DNA of 64,000 nt, from contig NZ_CAJXST010000008.1 of assembly GCF_913061305.1 (NCBI RefSeq), positions 1 through 64,000 of the forward strand, read 5' to 3'. Under the pieces are notes generated by a model that saw only the letters and a list, made by a program, of their open reading frames with translations, was not told the DNA's origin and did not search any database. Numbering within the stretch: the first letter of the stretch is position 1; each line of letters begins with the position of its first letter. Positions 26,388 through 36,526 of the stretch are shown here, in pieces. The translations under genes and the position numbers were made by a program. This DNA comes from an uncultured Porticoccus sp. GTDB taxonomy: Bacteria; Pseudomonadota; Gammaproteobacteria; Pseudomonadales; Porticoccaceae.

Positions 26388-26473
26388 GGCTTTTCAAAAG
26401 TCATTGACCGGATATGGCTTTTGGTTCTCCAAACTGTTTTTGACTTTGCCCAAGATCGGACTAACCTTTGCCT

Positions 26474-26833
26474 ATGGTGACAAAAACAGGCACATCACCT
26501 GTCAAGGTGGAAAAAAAGCTCCGCTATTCCGGTACTGACTTCTGGATAAAAGTCAGGCATGCAGCAAAAACAGCTGGTCGGGAATTAATTGAGAAGTGTT
26601 TGTGGCTCTATTATGCCGCCAGACGGCCGGACACCCCGGCCTGGGCCAAGGCTACTGTCTACAGTGCCTTGGCCTACTTCATTCTACCCACAGACACTAT
26701 TCCGGATTTTATCCCCGGAGGCTATGCGGATGACCTGGCGGTTATCACCGGCGCTGTTGCCACCATTGCCGGTTATATTGATCAACAAGTAAAAGATAAT
26801 GCGCAACAACGTCTTGCGCACTGGTTCGGTTGA
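26474..26833 (+). CDS. DUF1232 (YkvA-like) small membrane protein
   Basis: A protein of about 119 residues; ATG 26474 is preferred over a TTG two codons upstream. After a basic N-terminus and a helix of aromatic residues (LIEKCLWLYYAARRPDTP) comes the DUF1232 core: ATVYSALAYFILPTDTIPD and GYADDLAVITGAVATIAGYI. The conserved LxPxDxIPDxIP-G-xDD signature is complete. The family is widespread; its function is not established. It follows argS by 80 bp on the same strand. Confidence 0.88.
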   Translation: MVTKTGTSPVKVEKKLRYSGTDFWIKVRHAAKTAGRELIEKCLWLYYAARRPDTPAWAKATVYSALAYFILPTDTIPDFIPGGYADDLAVITGAVATIAGYIDQQVKDNAQQRLAHWFG

Positions 26834-26869
26834 ATACCGGCCAATAAACCTGCCGACCTGACAATCGAG

Positions 26870-28255
26870 CTAGCGATCAACCAGCACATGCTCCCTGATT
26901 AATGTATCGAAATCCTCGCCAGTGAGGATGTTCTGCTCTATCAGAACTTCGCGGATGGTCTGATCCTGTTGCTGGGCATGTTTGGCAATCTCGGCCGCCT
27001 TGTCATACCCGAATTCAGGGGTCAATGCCGTCACGATCATCAGGGATTGTTCTACATTGTTGGCCAACTGGGCGGCGTTACAGCCCATACCAGTCAGGCA
27101 ATAGCGGCTAAAGTAATCCGCACCGGCACCCAACAGTTCAACTGAGCTCAACACGTTATAAATAATCAATGGTTTAAAGACGTTTAACTGCAAATGCCCC
27201 TGGAAACAGGCCATGGCGACAGCCGCATCATTACCGATCACCTGAGTGGCAATCATGGTCAGCGACTCAATCTGGGTTGGGTTTACCTTGCCCGGCATAA
27301 TCGAACTGCCAGGTTCATTTGCCGGTAATTGTATTTCAGCAAGCCCTGCCCTAGGGCCGCTGGCCAGCATCCGCAAGTTATTACCTATGACCATAAAATC
27401 AGCGGCGATCAGACGCAACGCGCTACTGACGCGCAACATCGCATTATGCGTCGACAGGGCAGCGAACTTATTAGATGCTGTCACGACAGGCATATCTGTC
27501 AACTCCCGCAACTGCGTTATCACGGCCTCCTGCCACCCATCCGGCGTGTTCAACCCGGTACCGACGGCTGTACCACCAATAGCTAACGGCAACAGATCCT
27601 GCTTTGCCTGCTGCAGTTGTTTCAGACTGAAGTCCAGCTGTGCAACATAACCGCTGAACTCCTGGCCCAATGTCATGGGCGCCGCATCCATCATATGGGT
27701 TCGCCCCACTTTCCACTGCGCTGAGAATTCGTGCTGTTTTTTGGCCAGGGCATCCCGGAGAGTTGTCAAATTTGGCAGCAGCACTTTTTCCAAAGCTGAC
27801 AGGACGGCCAGATGCATAGCAGTTGGAAACACATCATTCGATGACTGGGAACGATTGACGTGGTCATTTGGATGAATCGGCGTTTTCTCGCCGCGCTTGT
27901 GGCCCGCCAGTTCATTGGCACGGTTGGCAATCACCTCATTCATATTCATATTGCTCTGCGTACCACTGCCACTTTGCCAGACGGGCAGCGGGAACTGCTC
28001 ATCATGCCTGTGACTCAGCACTTCGTCACAGGCCGCAACAATCAGTGAGGCCTGCTCGGGCTGCAGTTCAGCAAGTTCCAGATTGGCCATAGCGGCAGCC
28101 TTTTTTACCAGAGCAAGTGAGTGAATGACGCCGCGAGGCATTGAGTAGCCAAGATTGGGAAAGTGTCCTATTGCCCGTTGCGTTTGCGCACCCCAAAGTG
28201 CGTCTTCAGGAATTTGAATCTCTCCCAGGGAATCACTCTCAGTTCTAGATGTCAT
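26870..28255 (-). CDS. fumC: Class II fumarate hydratase
   Basis: A 461-residue class II fumarase that hydrates fumarate to malate in the citric acid cycle without an Fe-S cluster. The start is ATG 28255 (GGGAGAA upstream), giving the expected MTSRTESDSLGEIQIPEDALW N-terminus; the frame up to 28327 is extra. The family signature GSSIMPGKVNPTQ with catalytic Ser, SGSGTQSNMNMNEV and AQLDFSLKQ are present. The extended upstream region has a 22-bp palindrome that may be an operator. FumC is often induced by oxidative stress or iron limitation. Confidence 0.96.
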   Translation of the reverse strand: MTSRTESDSLGEIQIPEDALWGAQTQRAIGHFPNLGYSMPRGVIHSLALVKKAAAMANLELAELQPEQASLIVAACDEVLSHRHDEQFPLPVWQSGSGTQSNMNMNEVIANRANELAGHKRGEKTPIHPNDHVNRSQSSNDVFPTAMHLAVLSALEKVLLPNLTTLRDALAKKQHEFSAQWKVGRTHMMDAAPMTLGQEFSGYVAQLDFSLKQLQQAKQDLLPLAIGGTAVGTGLNTPDGWQEAVITQLRELTDMPVVTASNKFAALSTHNAMLRVSSALRLIAADFMVIGNNLRMLASGPRAGLAEIQLPANEPGSSIMPGKVNPTQIESLTMIATQVIGNDAAVAMACFQGHLQLNVFKPLIIYNVLSSVELLGAGADYFSRYCLTGMGCNAAQLANNVEQSLMIVTALTPEFGYDKAAEIAKHAQQQDQTIREVLIEQNILTGEDFDTLIREHVLVDR

Positions 28256-28584
28256 GCCAATTTCTCCCTTTTCATTGACTAGCATGGACCAATAACAGAG
28301 GTACTGCGACGTTTTCAAATTAAGCATTCACAATCTGAGTAATAACTCAGATTAATAATGTGGACACGTATGATCTCCCATAGAGCTCATAACGTAACTT
28401 CATCATCATCAGTACAATTGACCAGATCGTCAGAATTGATCAATTATTGTCCACTTTGTTTATTTTCGACGATGACAGTTAAATAGGTATTGTTATTTTA
28501 AATTGAATTTTCACTCTTAACATGCTAAAAGTAATAATAATTTTTGATGTATCAATCAGGCGAATAGTCATACTGGGAGCCACC
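28256..28584. other. Divergent intergenic region between fumC and lysozyme-like gene
   Basis: A 329-bp AT-rich, non-coding stretch holding the promoters of fumC (leftward) and the lysozyme-like gene (rightward). Besides the 22-bp palindrome at 28332-28353 it contains a short palindrome ATTGATCAAT near 28436 and a second GTGGACA/TGTCCAC pair about 90 bp apart; only the first stands out from chance. Confidence 0.5.
28332..28353. promoter_or_regulatory. 22-bp palindrome, possible operator upstream of fumC
   Basis: AATCTGAGT-AATA-ACTCAGATT is a perfect 9-bp inverted repeat around a 4-base centre, 77 bp before the fumC start codon. It has no T-run, so an operator fits better than a terminator. 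It does not match Fur, FNR, LexA, SoxR or IscR consensus sequences. Confidence 0.5.
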
Positions 28585-29070
28585 ATGATTTTTACGACAG
28601 AAGATCTACGTTATTTAGTCATCAGAGAAACGCTCTGTTATCTTAACGAATGGACCGCCGCCAAAGAAAATCTTCTGGTTGGCACTGCCGCGCAGGAATC
28701 CGGTCTCGGCGGATGGCATCAAGGAAAACGCGTTGGTCTCTACCGTATTACACCAGCCAGACACCAGGCCGTCTGGGACAAATATTTGATCCATCACCCG
28801 CACATGGCCAGTGAAATCCGTGGACTGGCAGGCCAGCACAGTTTCCTGAAGGATCCCCATGCAGAGTTGATTACAAATCTCAAGTACGCCACGGCCATTG
28901 CCTGGATGATTTATCGTCGCTCGGAGCAGGCACTACCTGAGGCCCATGATATCAAAGGACTGGGAGCATACTGGTTACGTCACTTCCACCCGAAATACCC
29001 AGGTTCCCCTGATGATTTCGTGACTAGCTACGCATTGTTAATTGAGGATAGACCGCAGGCTGCAGCCTGA
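28585..29070 (+). CDS. Stand-alone phage-type lysozyme-like protein
   Basis: A 161-residue protein; ATG 28585 with GGGAG upstream. It resembles small phage and prophage lysozyme-fold proteins: ENLLVGTAAQESGLGG contains the probable catalytic glutamate, followed by GLYRITPARHQAVWDKYL and LITNLKYATAIAWMIYRRS, which recall transglycosylase-type YQitpxTh and aYatAiAr segments. No signal peptide, membrane helix or neighbouring phage gene (holin, tail, integrase) is seen. It may be a domesticated phage gene or a cytoplasmic peptidoglycan-fragment or other binding protein. The fold assignment is by motif only. Confidence 0.6.
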   Translation: MIFTTEDLRYLVIRETLCYLNEWTAAKENLLVGTAAQESGLGGWHQGKRVGLYRITPARHQAVWDKYLIHHPHMASEIRGLAGQHSFLKDPHAELITNLKYATAIAWMIYRRSEQALPEAHDIKGLGAYWLRHFHPKYPGSPDDFVTSYALLIEDRPQAAA

Positions 29071-29102
29071 TTGATAAACAATAGTCACGAATAGGCAGGC
29101 GA

Positions 29103-30494
29103 TTATTTCTTCTTGACGTGTTTCATTAACCGTCTTTTTTTGGCTAACTGCCGAGTCGTTAGTTGGTTCTTCTTTCCCGCAAACGGGTTTTCTCCCGAAC
29201 GAAACTCAATTTTGATCGGTGTGCCCTGCAGGTCGAGAGCCTTGCGAAACGCTTTTTCCAGGTAACGGGCATAGTGACTGGGCACATCCGCTGTCTGATT
29301 ACCATGTATGACGATCAACGGCGGATTTTGTCCACCCGCATGGGCATATCGGAGTTTGATGCGACGCCCCCTCACCAGTGGTGGCTGATGCTCAATCACA
29401 GCATCTTGCAAAATCCGGGTGAGACGGTTGGTTCCCAACTTGTCCGTTGCCGAGGCGTACGCCTTCTCGATGGATTTGTAGAGATGCCCAACACCAGTCC
29501 CATGAAAAGCCGATATAAAATGAATATCCGCAAATTCGACAAACCTCAGGCGACGCTGTAATTCTGTTTTGATCCTGGCCTTGGCATCAGCATCCAGACC
29601 ATCCCATTTGTTGACCGCCACCACTAATGCTCTACCTGACTCGATCGCAGTGCCCATAAGATGCATGTCCTGATCGACAAGCCCCTCATGAGCATCAATC
29701 AGCAACACCACCACATTGGCATCTTCAATCGCTTGTAGCGTTTTTACGATGGAGAATTTCTCCACCGTCTGAGAAACATTTTTACGACGCCGGATACCCG
29801 CAGTATCAATCAACGTATAGGATTTTCCATCCCGCTCGTAGTCGATATAAATGCTGTCACGGGTGGTGCCCGGCAGATCAAAAACAATGACGCGGTCCTC
29901 GCCGAGCAGGCGGTTTACCAAGGTGGATTTACCCACATTGGGACGACCGACAACGGCAATCTTGATACGCCGCTCTATCTCAGCATGAATCGCTTCCTCT
30001 AACTCGGGAAAAGGCTCGAGTACCGTTTCCATAAGGTGCCTGACACCGCGCCCATGGGTAGCTGTGGTGGGAAATACATCCGAAAAACCAAGTTCGTAGA
30101 ATTCAGCGATGGCGACATCGGCGTTTACCCCGTCAATCTTGTTGGCTACCAGATAAACCAGACGGCCCTTTTCACGAAGGTAGGTCGCTAAACGCCGGTC
30201 AACGGGTGTCAGACCATCCCGGCTATCCACGATAAGCAACACAGCATCTGCTTCATCAACAGCCAGCATCGACTGTGCTGCCATCGCCGTGTCGATACCC
30301 TCCTCTTCTCCTGTTATACCGCCGGTATCAATCAACATATATCGACGGCCAAACATTTCCCCTTCACCATATTTACGGTCTCGGGTTAATCCCGGGTAAT
30401 TGGCAACAAGGGCATCGCGGGTTTTCGTCAGGCGGTTAAAGAGCGTAGATTTTCCTACATTAGGCCGTCCAACCAGAGCAATTACCGGAATCAT
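29103..30494 (-). CDS. der: GTPase Der (EngA), ribosome assembly
   Basis: A 463-residue double GTPase essential for 50S subunit maturation. Both G domains are complete: G1 motifs [12 protein letters not shown] (residue 8 on) and [12 protein letters not shown] (near 182), G3 DTGGI and DTAGI, and G4 NKID and NKWD. The C-terminal KH-like domain ([19 protein letters not shown]) ends in a basic [12 protein letters not shown] tail. It is the last gene of the leftward hisS-yfgM-bamB-der cluster, with 135 bp separating it from bamB. Confidence 0.98.
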   Translation of the reverse strand: MIPVIALVGRPNVGKSTLFNRLTKTRDALVANYPGLTRDRKYGEGEMFGRRYMLIDTGGITGEEEGIDTAMAAQSMLAVDEADAVLLIVDSRDGLTPVDRRLATYLREKGRLVYLVANKIDGVNADVAIAEFYELGFSDVFPTTATHGRGVRHLMETVLEPFPELEEAIHAEIERRIKIAVVGRPNVGKSTLVNRLLGEDRVIVFDLPGTTRDSIYIDYERDGKSYTLIDTAGIRRRKNVSQTVEKFSIVKTLQAIEDANVVVLLIDAHEGLVDQDMHLMGTAIESGRALVVAVNKWDGLDADAKARIKTELQRRLRFVEFADIHFISAFHGTGVGHLYKSIEKAYASATDKLGTNRLTRILQDAVIEHQPPLVRGRRIKLRYAHAGGQNPPLIVIHGNQTADVPSHYARYLEKAFRKALDLQGTPIKIEFRSGENPFAGKKNQLTTRQLAKKRRLMKHVKKK

Positions 30495-30629
30495 TTATTT
30501 ATACCCATCGATGGTTTCTGAGTTCGGCAAACGGCTATTGGCAACACCAGCATACAACTGGCTGGCAAGAACTGCCTGTGTATAGATGAGGGGCTGTATC
30601 AAACAGAAAGCGACATTTAAATCGCGGCT

Positions 30630-31790
30630 TCAATCAATCTGATAGGCCGTCAAGCCGCCGTCGTTATCCTGTACATAAAGTTTCTGTCCGTCAGCAATCA
30701 TCGGAGCAGTAACACCAGCGCCATCAACTCTGGCCCGTGCAACAAATCGGCCGTCAGTTTGCGATAGCAAGTGGAGATAACCATCCCCATCAGCGACAGC
30801 CAAATAGCCTTCAATGGTAGCCGGGCTATTCAATTTGCGAAGTCTCAGTTGGTCATTGCTCCAGACTGTCTGCCCACTATTACCCCTGATTGCACGCACT
30901 TCATCGTCTTTCTGCACTGAATACACTTGCCCAAGACCGTAGGCCAGATCATGCACTGTAGAGGAATCCTGGTACCAGATTCCACGACCTGAAGCCTTTG
31001 CAATAGCACCAATTCGCCCCTGATAAGATGAAGCATAGATCACTTCATCCACCAGCACTGCACGACCATCAATATCAATCAGTCGCTCAAGCTCAGTTCG
31101 ACCCTGGGGGATAGCCAGCCGATTCTCCCAGAGTAGAGAACCGGAGTCAGCTGCAAGCGCAACTATTTTGCCATTGGCGAATCCCGCAATCAGCATCTCG
31201 TCTGACAGAACAGGGGGACTGGTGCCTCGCAGGGTTAAAATGGGGGAATCAATTTCATACTGCCATCGATTTTCACCATTGGAGGCATGTAAACCCACCA
31301 GCTTTCCATCATGACTTTGTACGACAACGACATCGGCATTGACTGCCGGAGAGGACAAAACCTCACTTGTTACCCAGGCACTCCATCTTTGCTCACCCGT
31401 GTCGGCTTCCAGCGCAAATACATCACCATCTGTGCCCGCTACGACTAACAGGTTACCACCGAGGCCAACTCCACCAGCCAGTGGTGTATCGAGGCTTTTT
31501 TTCCAAATCTGCTTACCGGTGTCCGCATCAACTGCAACAACGTTACCATCACTATCTGCGGCATAGATAACACCAGCGGCCAAGACCGGACGAATCCCGC
31601 CGTTGATAGACCTGTACTCACCCAAGCTGTTGGTCGACCACAGTTTGGTTATTTTTACTTCCTGTTCAAAAGCAACAAGTGCCGCCGGGCCGGTCTTTTC
31701 CGACCCATCGCCAGCACTACCGAGTTTTTTTAAGGGTGCACAACCTGAAACCAGCAATGAGGCAAGAAAAAGGCATAACAGGTTTCTCAT
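30630..31790 (-). CDS. bamB: Outer-membrane assembly lipoprotein BamB
   Basis: A 386-residue lipoprotein with signal peptide and lipobox SLLVSGC (lipidation at Cys17). The rest is an eight-bladed beta-propeller of PQQ-like repeats, seen as recurring units such as VVAVDADTGKQIWKKSLD, VFALEADTGEQRWSA and LVGLHASNGENRWQYE. BamB is a non-essential part of the BAM complex that inserts beta-barrel proteins in the outer membrane. Its start overlaps the yfgM stop by four bases, the usual order yfgM-bamB-der. Confidence 0.96.
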   Translation of the reverse strand: MRNLLCLFLASLLVSGCAPLKKLGSAGDGSEKTGPAALVAFEQEVKITKLWSTNSLGEYRSINGGIRPVLAAGVIYAADSDGNVVAVDADTGKQIWKKSLDTPLAGGVGLGGNLLVVAGTDGDVFALEADTGEQRWSAWVTSEVLSSPAVNADVVVVQSHDGKLVGLHASNGENRWQYEIDSPILTLRGTSPPVLSDEMLIAGFANGKIVALAADSGSLLWENRLAIPQGRTELERLIDIDGRAVLVDEVIYASSYQGRIGAIAKASGRGIWYQDSSTVHDLAYGLGQVYSVQKDDEVRAIRGNSGQTVWSNDQLRLRKLNSPATIEGYLAVADGDGYLHLLSQTDGRFVARARVDGAGVTAPMIADGQKLYVQDNDGGLTAYQID

Positions 31791-32491
31791 TCGCTGTCCT
31801 CCGAAGAAGCGCCCATCGAATCAACCTCGTTTACTGAGGCCGGGGCCACATGTCTCAGCTTCAGCTCGATGATAGAACGGCTTTGGTTGTCATTTTGCGC
31901 AACGGACTGCAAAGCCTGCAGGTAAGCACTGTGCGCCGAATCCCGATCATTTTTCATCAGATAAAAATCACCTCGTGCTTCGGCATAGGCACTGGTCATC
32001 GTTTTCGCATCTTTGCTTTTCAGCCTTTCTATCGCGACATCTAAATTTCCCTGAGCAGCTTCAATACGTGCCAGTCGCAGCCCAATCACCAGTGAAAGAC
32101 CCTCATCGGCTCCTTTTTCTGCCCACTGTAACTGTTCAGTAGCTGTTTCAAACTCGCCATCCTCGACAGCCAGCCTGGCCAACAACATGGCACCATAACG
32201 GGCATACTGCGTTCCTGGATAATCATTTTTCAACTGAACAGCCAGATCGCTGATTTCATCTTTTTGGCTGTCATTGAGTTGCTTACCAGGATCAACCAAC
32301 GCTGTATCCATCATTTGCTGATAGATGACAGAGGCAGCCTGCGCCGTTTTCTCACTATAGCCTTTCCAGAATTCCCACCCGAAATAACCACCGGCAGCCA
32401 ATACGACAACGACAATCGTGGAGAGACCATTTTCTCTAAACCAGCGTTTAAAACTTTCAAGCTGTTCCTCATCACTGAGATGTTCCGCCAC
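31787..32491 (-). CDS. yfgM: YfgM/TPR_21 periplasmic chaperone-like protein (SecYEG ancillary)
   Basis: A 234-residue protein from GTG 32491 (GGGAGC upstream). A cytoplasmic N-terminus (SDEEQLESFKRWFRENG) is followed by one membrane helix (LSTIVVVVLAAGGYFGWEFW) and a periplasmic TPR-like domain. This is the YfgM layout: an ancillary subunit near the SecYEG translocon that hands proteins to periplasmic chaperones. Two bases separate it from hisS and it overlaps bamB, so the three are one transcription unit. Confidence 0.93.
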   Translation of the reverse strand: MAEHLSDEEQLESFKRWFRENGLSTIVVVVLAAGGYFGWEFWKGYSEKTAQAASVIYQQMMDTALVDPGKQLNDSQKDEISDLAVQLKNDYPGTQYARYGAMLLARLAVEDGEFETATEQLQWAEKGADEGLSLVIGLRLARIEAAQGNLDVAIERLKSKDAKTMTSAYAEARGDFYLMKNDRDSAHSAYLQALQSVAQNDNQSRSIIELKLRHVAPASVNEVDSMGASSEDSE

Positions 32492-32493
32492 AA

Positions 32494-33780
32494 CTAGCTC
32501 CCGTTATCCAAAAAAATACGCTTTAAAAACGCCACTGCACTATCAATGGCAATGCTCTCCTGCGGCCTGTCTTCACGCAGAAACTTAACCGTAATGCTAT
32601 TGTTTGCCACTTCATCCTCACCGAGGATCAGAGCCACCAACGCGCTACTCTTGTCAGCTTTCTTCATTTGCGCCTTGAAACCACCGCCGCCACAGTGGCT
32701 TAGTAGGCGCAGCTGTGGGCTCTGGCTCCGCAGCTCTTCACCCAATTGCATGGCTTTACCCTGCACGTCACCCACTGCAACCAGATAGACGTCCAATTGC
32801 CGGGCGATACTATCCGGCACCACACCAGCCGCGTCAAGCAACAATACCAACCGCTCCAGCCCCATGGCAAAACCAACGGCGGGAGTGTGTTTGCCACCTA
32901 ATTGTTCAACCAGGCCATCATAGCGACCACCGGCACAGACGGCTCCCTGGGCCCCCAGCGCATCGGTGACCCACTCAAAGACAGTCTTGCCGTAGTAATC
33001 AAGTCCTCTGACCAGGCGACTATTTATCTGATAGGGCACAGCAGCCTGATTGAGCAATGTCTGCAATTGCTGAAAATGAAGCAATGATTCATCATCCAGA
33101 AAATCATCCAGAATGGGCGCGCTATCTAGGACTGTTTGAACTGCCGGGTTTTTACTGTCGAGAATCCGCATCGGGTTGCTGTGCAGTCGCCGCTGACTGT
33201 CCTCATCGAGACTGTCCTTGTGTCGCGTCAGGTACTCGACCAGCGCATCGCGATAGCGCGCTCTCGATGTATTGGTGCCGAGAGAGTTGATCTGAAGGGT
33301 AACCTGCTGGTCAATACCGAGCTGCTGCCAAAGTCGCCATGTCATAGCCAGCAATTCGGCATCGATATCGGGACCATCAAGGCCAAACACTTCGACACCT
33401 ATCTGGTGAAACTGTCGCAGGCGCCCTTTTTGTGGACGCTCATAACGGAACATCGGTCCCTGATACCAAAGGCGTTGGGTCTGATTGTAGAGTAGACCAT
33501 GCTGTTCACAGGCACGAACACAGCCCGCTGTGCCTTCAGGGCGCAGGGTAAGACTCTCACCATTGCGATCATTAAAGGTGTACATTTCCTTTTCGACAAT
33601 GTCAGTCACCTCTCCTATCGAACGCTTGAACAGATCAGTCGATTCAATGATTGGAAAACGAATTTCCCGGTAACCATATCGTGCCAGTAAATCCGCAACC
33701 GAACGCTCGAGATATTGCCAAACAGGTGACTCTTCGGGGAGCAGATCATTCATACCCCGAATGGATTGCATTTTTTTCAT
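32494..33780 (-). CDS. hisS: Histidyl-tRNA synthetase
   Basis: A 428-residue class II synthetase. It begins [18 protein letters not shown] after two lysines, has motif 2 ([25 protein letters not shown] in part: [16 protein letters not shown]), the His-A signature [15 protein letters not shown], and the [13 protein letters not shown] loop. The C-terminal anticodon-binding domain is complete. The ATG overlaps the last base of the ispG stop codon (TGATG), so translation is coupled. Confidence 0.97.
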   Translation of the reverse strand: MKKMQSIRGMNDLLPEESPVWQYLERSVADLLARYGYREIRFPIIESTDLFKRSIGEVTDIVEKEMYTFNDRNGESLTLRPEGTAGCVRACEQHGLLYNQTQRLWYQGPMFRYERPQKGRLRQFHQIGVEVFGLDGPDIDAELLAMTWRLWQQLGIDQQVTLQINSLGTNTSRARYRDALVEYLTRHKDSLDEDSQRRLHSNPMRILDSKNPAVQTVLDSAPILDDFLDDESLLHFQQLQTLLNQAAVPYQINSRLVRGLDYYGKTVFEWVTDALGAQGAVCAGGRYDGLVEQLGGKHTPAVGFAMGLERLVLLLDAAGVVPDSIARQLDVYLVAVGDVQGKAMQLGEELRSQSPQLRLLSHCGGGGFKAQMKKADKSSALVALILGEDEVANNSITVKFLREDRPQESIAIDSAVAFLKRIFLDNGS

Positions 33781-34892
33781 CAGGATTTCGCTATCAGGTT
33801 TTCTTGTTGTGCCGCTTTGAGGGCAGCTTTGTTGCGAATTAAGTTTTCAAGCTCATCCACTAAATTGTTCTGGGAAAGCTTCTGGCTTGGCTTGCCATCG
33901 ATATAAACCAGGTTGTTGGGCGTACCTCCAGTCAGGCCTACGTCGACTTCCTTTGCCTCTCCCGGACCATTGACGATACAGCCGATAACGGCCACATCTA
34001 TCGGAGTCGTAATATCTTCAAGGCGCAATTCCAATTCGTTCATGGTTTTGATGACATCAAAGTTTTGCCGGGAACAGCTGGGGCAGGCAATAAAGTTAAC
34101 CCCTTTGCTCCGCAATCTGAGACTCTTCAGCATGTCCCAGCCGACCTTGACCTCTTCAACCGGATCGGCGGCAAGCGATACACGGATCGTATCACCGATA
34201 CCATCCATTAAAAGCAAACCGAGGCCGATAGAGGATTTAACCGTACCACCTCGCAGACCGCCCGCTTCAGTGATGCCCAAATGCAGGGGATTATCAATCA
34301 GGGTGGCAATTTTTCGATAGGCAGCCACAGCCATGAAAATATCTGAGGCTTTCAGGCTCAGCTTGAAGTTATGAAAGTTCAGGCTGTCCAGAATCTCGAC
34401 ATGCCTCATCGCGGACTCAACCAGTGCATCCGGCGTCGGCTCACCGTATTTTTTTTGCAGATCTTTTTCCAGCGAGCCGGCATTAACACCAATCCGGATA
34501 GGAATATTCAGATCCCGTGCTTTATCGACTACAGCCTGAACCCGTTTTTCCCGTCCTATGTTACCCGGGTTTATGCGCAGGCAGTCCACCCCTAGATCCG
34601 CCACTCTGAGAGCAATACGATAATCGAAGTGAATATCAGCCACCAAAGGTACCGCAACCTGTTTGCGGATAGCGCCAAATGCTTCGGCTGCCTCCATAGA
34701 GGGCACGGAGACTCTGACAATGTCAGCACCTGCGGCAATCAACCGGTTGACCTGTGAAACGGTGGCCGCAACGTCAGTGGTTTCTGTATTCGTCATGCTT
34801 TGAATGGTTATAGGCGCATCACCACCCACCGGCACATTACCCACCATAATCTGACGTGATTTTCTTCTTACAATGGGTGACAGGGATTGCAT
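33780..34892 (-). CDS. ispG: 4-hydroxy-3-methylbut-2-en-1-yl diphosphate synthase IspG (GcpE)
   Basis: A 370-residue [4Fe-4S] enzyme of the MEP isoprenoid pathway. The TIM-barrel half begins [21 protein letters not shown]-like (here [19 protein letters not shown]); the cluster ligands are [11 protein letters not shown] (two Cys) and [16 protein letters not shown] (one Cys), with the final Glu. The pathway is also represented in this window by ispD and ispF. Position rodZ-ispG-hisS is the usual gammaproteobacterial order. Confidence 0.97.
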   Translation of the reverse strand: MQSLSPIVRRKSRQIMVGNVPVGGDAPITIQSMTNTETTDVAATVSQVNRLIAAGADIVRVSVPSMEAAEAFGAIRKQVAVPLVADIHFDYRIALRVADLGVDCLRINPGNIGREKRVQAVVDKARDLNIPIRIGVNAGSLEKDLQKKYGEPTPDALVESAMRHVEILDSLNFHNFKLSLKASDIFMAVAAYRKIATLIDNPLHLGITEAGGLRGGTVKSSIGLGLLLMDGIGDTIRVSLAADPVEEVKVGWDMLKSLRLRSKGVNFIACPSCSRQNFDVIKTMNELELRLEDITTPIDVAVIGCIVNGPGEAKEVDVGLTGGTPNNLVYIDGKPSQKLSQNNLVDELENLIRNKAALKAAQQENLIAKS

Positions 34893-34898
34893 AACCTT

Positions 34899-35729
34899 TC
34901 AGTTTTCCAGATCAGATTCAAGACCGACATTAACGAAAGCCGTGTTGTCTGCAGCGATATTGGATACCGGCACCACTTTACCACCGTAATGAATTTCTAC
35001 ACCCTGCGCAAAACCCAGATTCACTTTAAAAGGTGCATCGCCGGTTACCTCGAGCCGTGTTCCCGCAGGCTGGAGGTCAGCAAGCAAGAGATCGCCAGAG
35101 GCATCGAATACTTCCACCCAGCTCTGTTTTGTGACGTTGAGTGTCATCGTCTGCGGGCTATCCTGTTTACCTACCGCAACGGCTGACTCGTTGACTTCCT
35201 GGTCCATCGTTGAGGCCATTGCCGGTTTCATACTGAGGACAGTGGATTTTGCTGAACCGAGCAGCGGTTTACTGCTGTCCAAAAAAGGTAATTCGATTTT
35301 ATCGGCCACCTGAATAACCAGCAGTAATGCAATCACAACCAAAATGGTAACCACCGTCGAGGGAAAGACGTTTTTCAGGAAACGGCCGATTTTATTTGGT
35401 GCCGGTGGGAATTTTATAGCGGGCTCACGTTGATGAATACCCTGCTCACTCATTGACTGTTCAAGACATGCCAGCATATCCTGGTCGGGAAGGCCCAGCA
35501 GAGCACAGTAGGTTTTGACGTAACCCTTAATGAAAAGGGGCGACGGCAAACGATCGAAATCATCATTTTCCAGTGCATTCAGAGTCGCCCTCGTTATACC
35601 CATGCCGGCAATGATGTCCTCAACACTCAGTCCACGTTCCTTTCTGGTCCGGCGCAGGACTTCCCCGGGTGAAGACTTTTCCGGCACAGGTTGCTGCAAT
35701 GGTTCTTCGCTAAGGTTTTTGCTCATCAT
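34899..35729 (-). CDS. rodZ: RodZ cytoskeletal membrane protein
   Basis: A 276-residue bitopic protein. The cytoplasmic part (about 1-110) has a Cro/CI-like helix-turn-helix (GEVLRRTRKERGLSVEDI, MGITRATLNALENDDFDRL, PLFIKGYVKTYCALLGL). One membrane helix (TVVTILVVIALLLVIQVA, near 130) precedes a periplasmic DUF4115 domain (VTKQSWVEVFDASGDLLL, GDAPFKVNLGFAQGVEI). RodZ links MreB to the elongation machinery. The gene overlaps the end of pilW by about 20 bases and lies 6 bp before ispG. The second Met (35726) is an equally good start. Confidence 0.94.
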   Translation of the reverse strand: MMSKNLSEEPLQQPVPEKSSPGEVLRRTRKERGLSVEDIIAGMGITRATLNALENDDFDRLPSPLFIKGYVKTYCALLGLPDQDMLACLEQSMSEQGIHQREPAIKFPPAPNKIGRFLKNVFPSTVVTILVVIALLLVIQVADKIELPFLDSSKPLLGSAKSTVLSMKPAMASTMDQEVNESAVAVGKQDSPQTMTLNVTKQSWVEVFDASGDLLLADLQPAGTRLEVTGDAPFKVNLGFAQGVEIHYGGKVVPVSNIAADNTAFVNVGLESDLEN

Positions 35730-36498
35730 TTAACCAGTTTTTGTATTCCTGATTCTCCCGTGAATCCGGATAAAGGTTTCTCAACGCCAGCCCCTGACTA
35801 GCCTCTGCATCCCTGTTACCGAGCTTATCCGCAAGCCTGACACCTAGCCAAAGGCCCCGGGGAGTAGGACTGTTTCTAGTACTGTTATAATGATTTAATC
35901 GTTGTTGTGCCAGCAGATAGTCGCCCCGCCTGAAAGCCAGATCAGCTAACTCAATATGTGCCAGAGCCATTCGCGAATCCAGATCCAGTGCTTTCTCAAA
36001 AGCAGCTTCTGCCTCTGCCAGCTTGTTGAGCTGTAGTGCCGTCACACCAACCTTGAGAAAAAGCTCAGCCCGCCTGGGGTAACCGAGATCTTCAGAGCCT
36101 TTCAGAAACTGATCATAGGCATCTTCGAAGCGATCCATGTTCAACAGGAACATACCGTAATTATTGCGCCCCCGGGTAAATTTCGGGTCGTAACTCAGTG
36201 CCTTCCGAAAATGGCTCTCTGCTTCTTCGAACTCTTTTTCCTGTTGATACAACAGTGCCCAGGCATCGTGCACAGCAGGAGAACTACTGTCTACTTCCAT
36301 CGCTTTGTTGAGATGGAAACGGGCGCGCTCGTGATCCCCTCTTGTCAAATACCCCATGGCGAGATCAAGACGATTTTCCAGTACCTTCTGCTTATCGACA
36401 CCGGCACCATTTTTTGCCGTCGCACAACCGACGGAAAGGAGCACAGCCAGCAGCCCGACAATAAAAAATACCGAGGACAATTTCAGCTTCATACGCAT
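35710..36498 (-). CDS. pilW: PilW/PilF type IV pilus biogenesis/stability lipoprotein
   Basis: About 262 residues from ATG 36498 (another ATG lies two codons later); the frame reaching 36537 overlaps rlmN and is unlikely. A lipoprotein signal (FFIVGLLAVLLSVGC) is followed by TPR units, e.g. ALLYQEKEFEEAESHFRKAL and GRNNYGMFLLNMDRFEDAYDQF. PilF/PilW is the pilotin for the PilQ secretin of type IVa pili, a system different from the Tad pilus in this window. Its location between rlmN and rodZ is conserved across the class. Confidence 0.92.
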   Translation of the reverse strand: MRMKLKLSSVFFIVGLLAVLLSVGCATAKNGAGVDKQKVLENRLDLAMGYLTRGDHERARFHLNKAMEVDSSSPAVHDAWALLYQQEKEFEEAESHFRKALSYDPKFTRGRNNYGMFLLNMDRFEDAYDQFLKGSEDLGYPRRAELFLKVGVTALQLNKLAEAEAAFEKALDLDSRMALAHIELADLAFRRGDYLLAQQRLNHYNSTRNSPTPRGLWLGVRLADKLGNRDAEASQGLALRNLYPDSRENQEYKNWLNDEQKP

Positions 36499-36526
36499 GC
36501 CGTCTGTGACCCGCTTGACGTTATAA

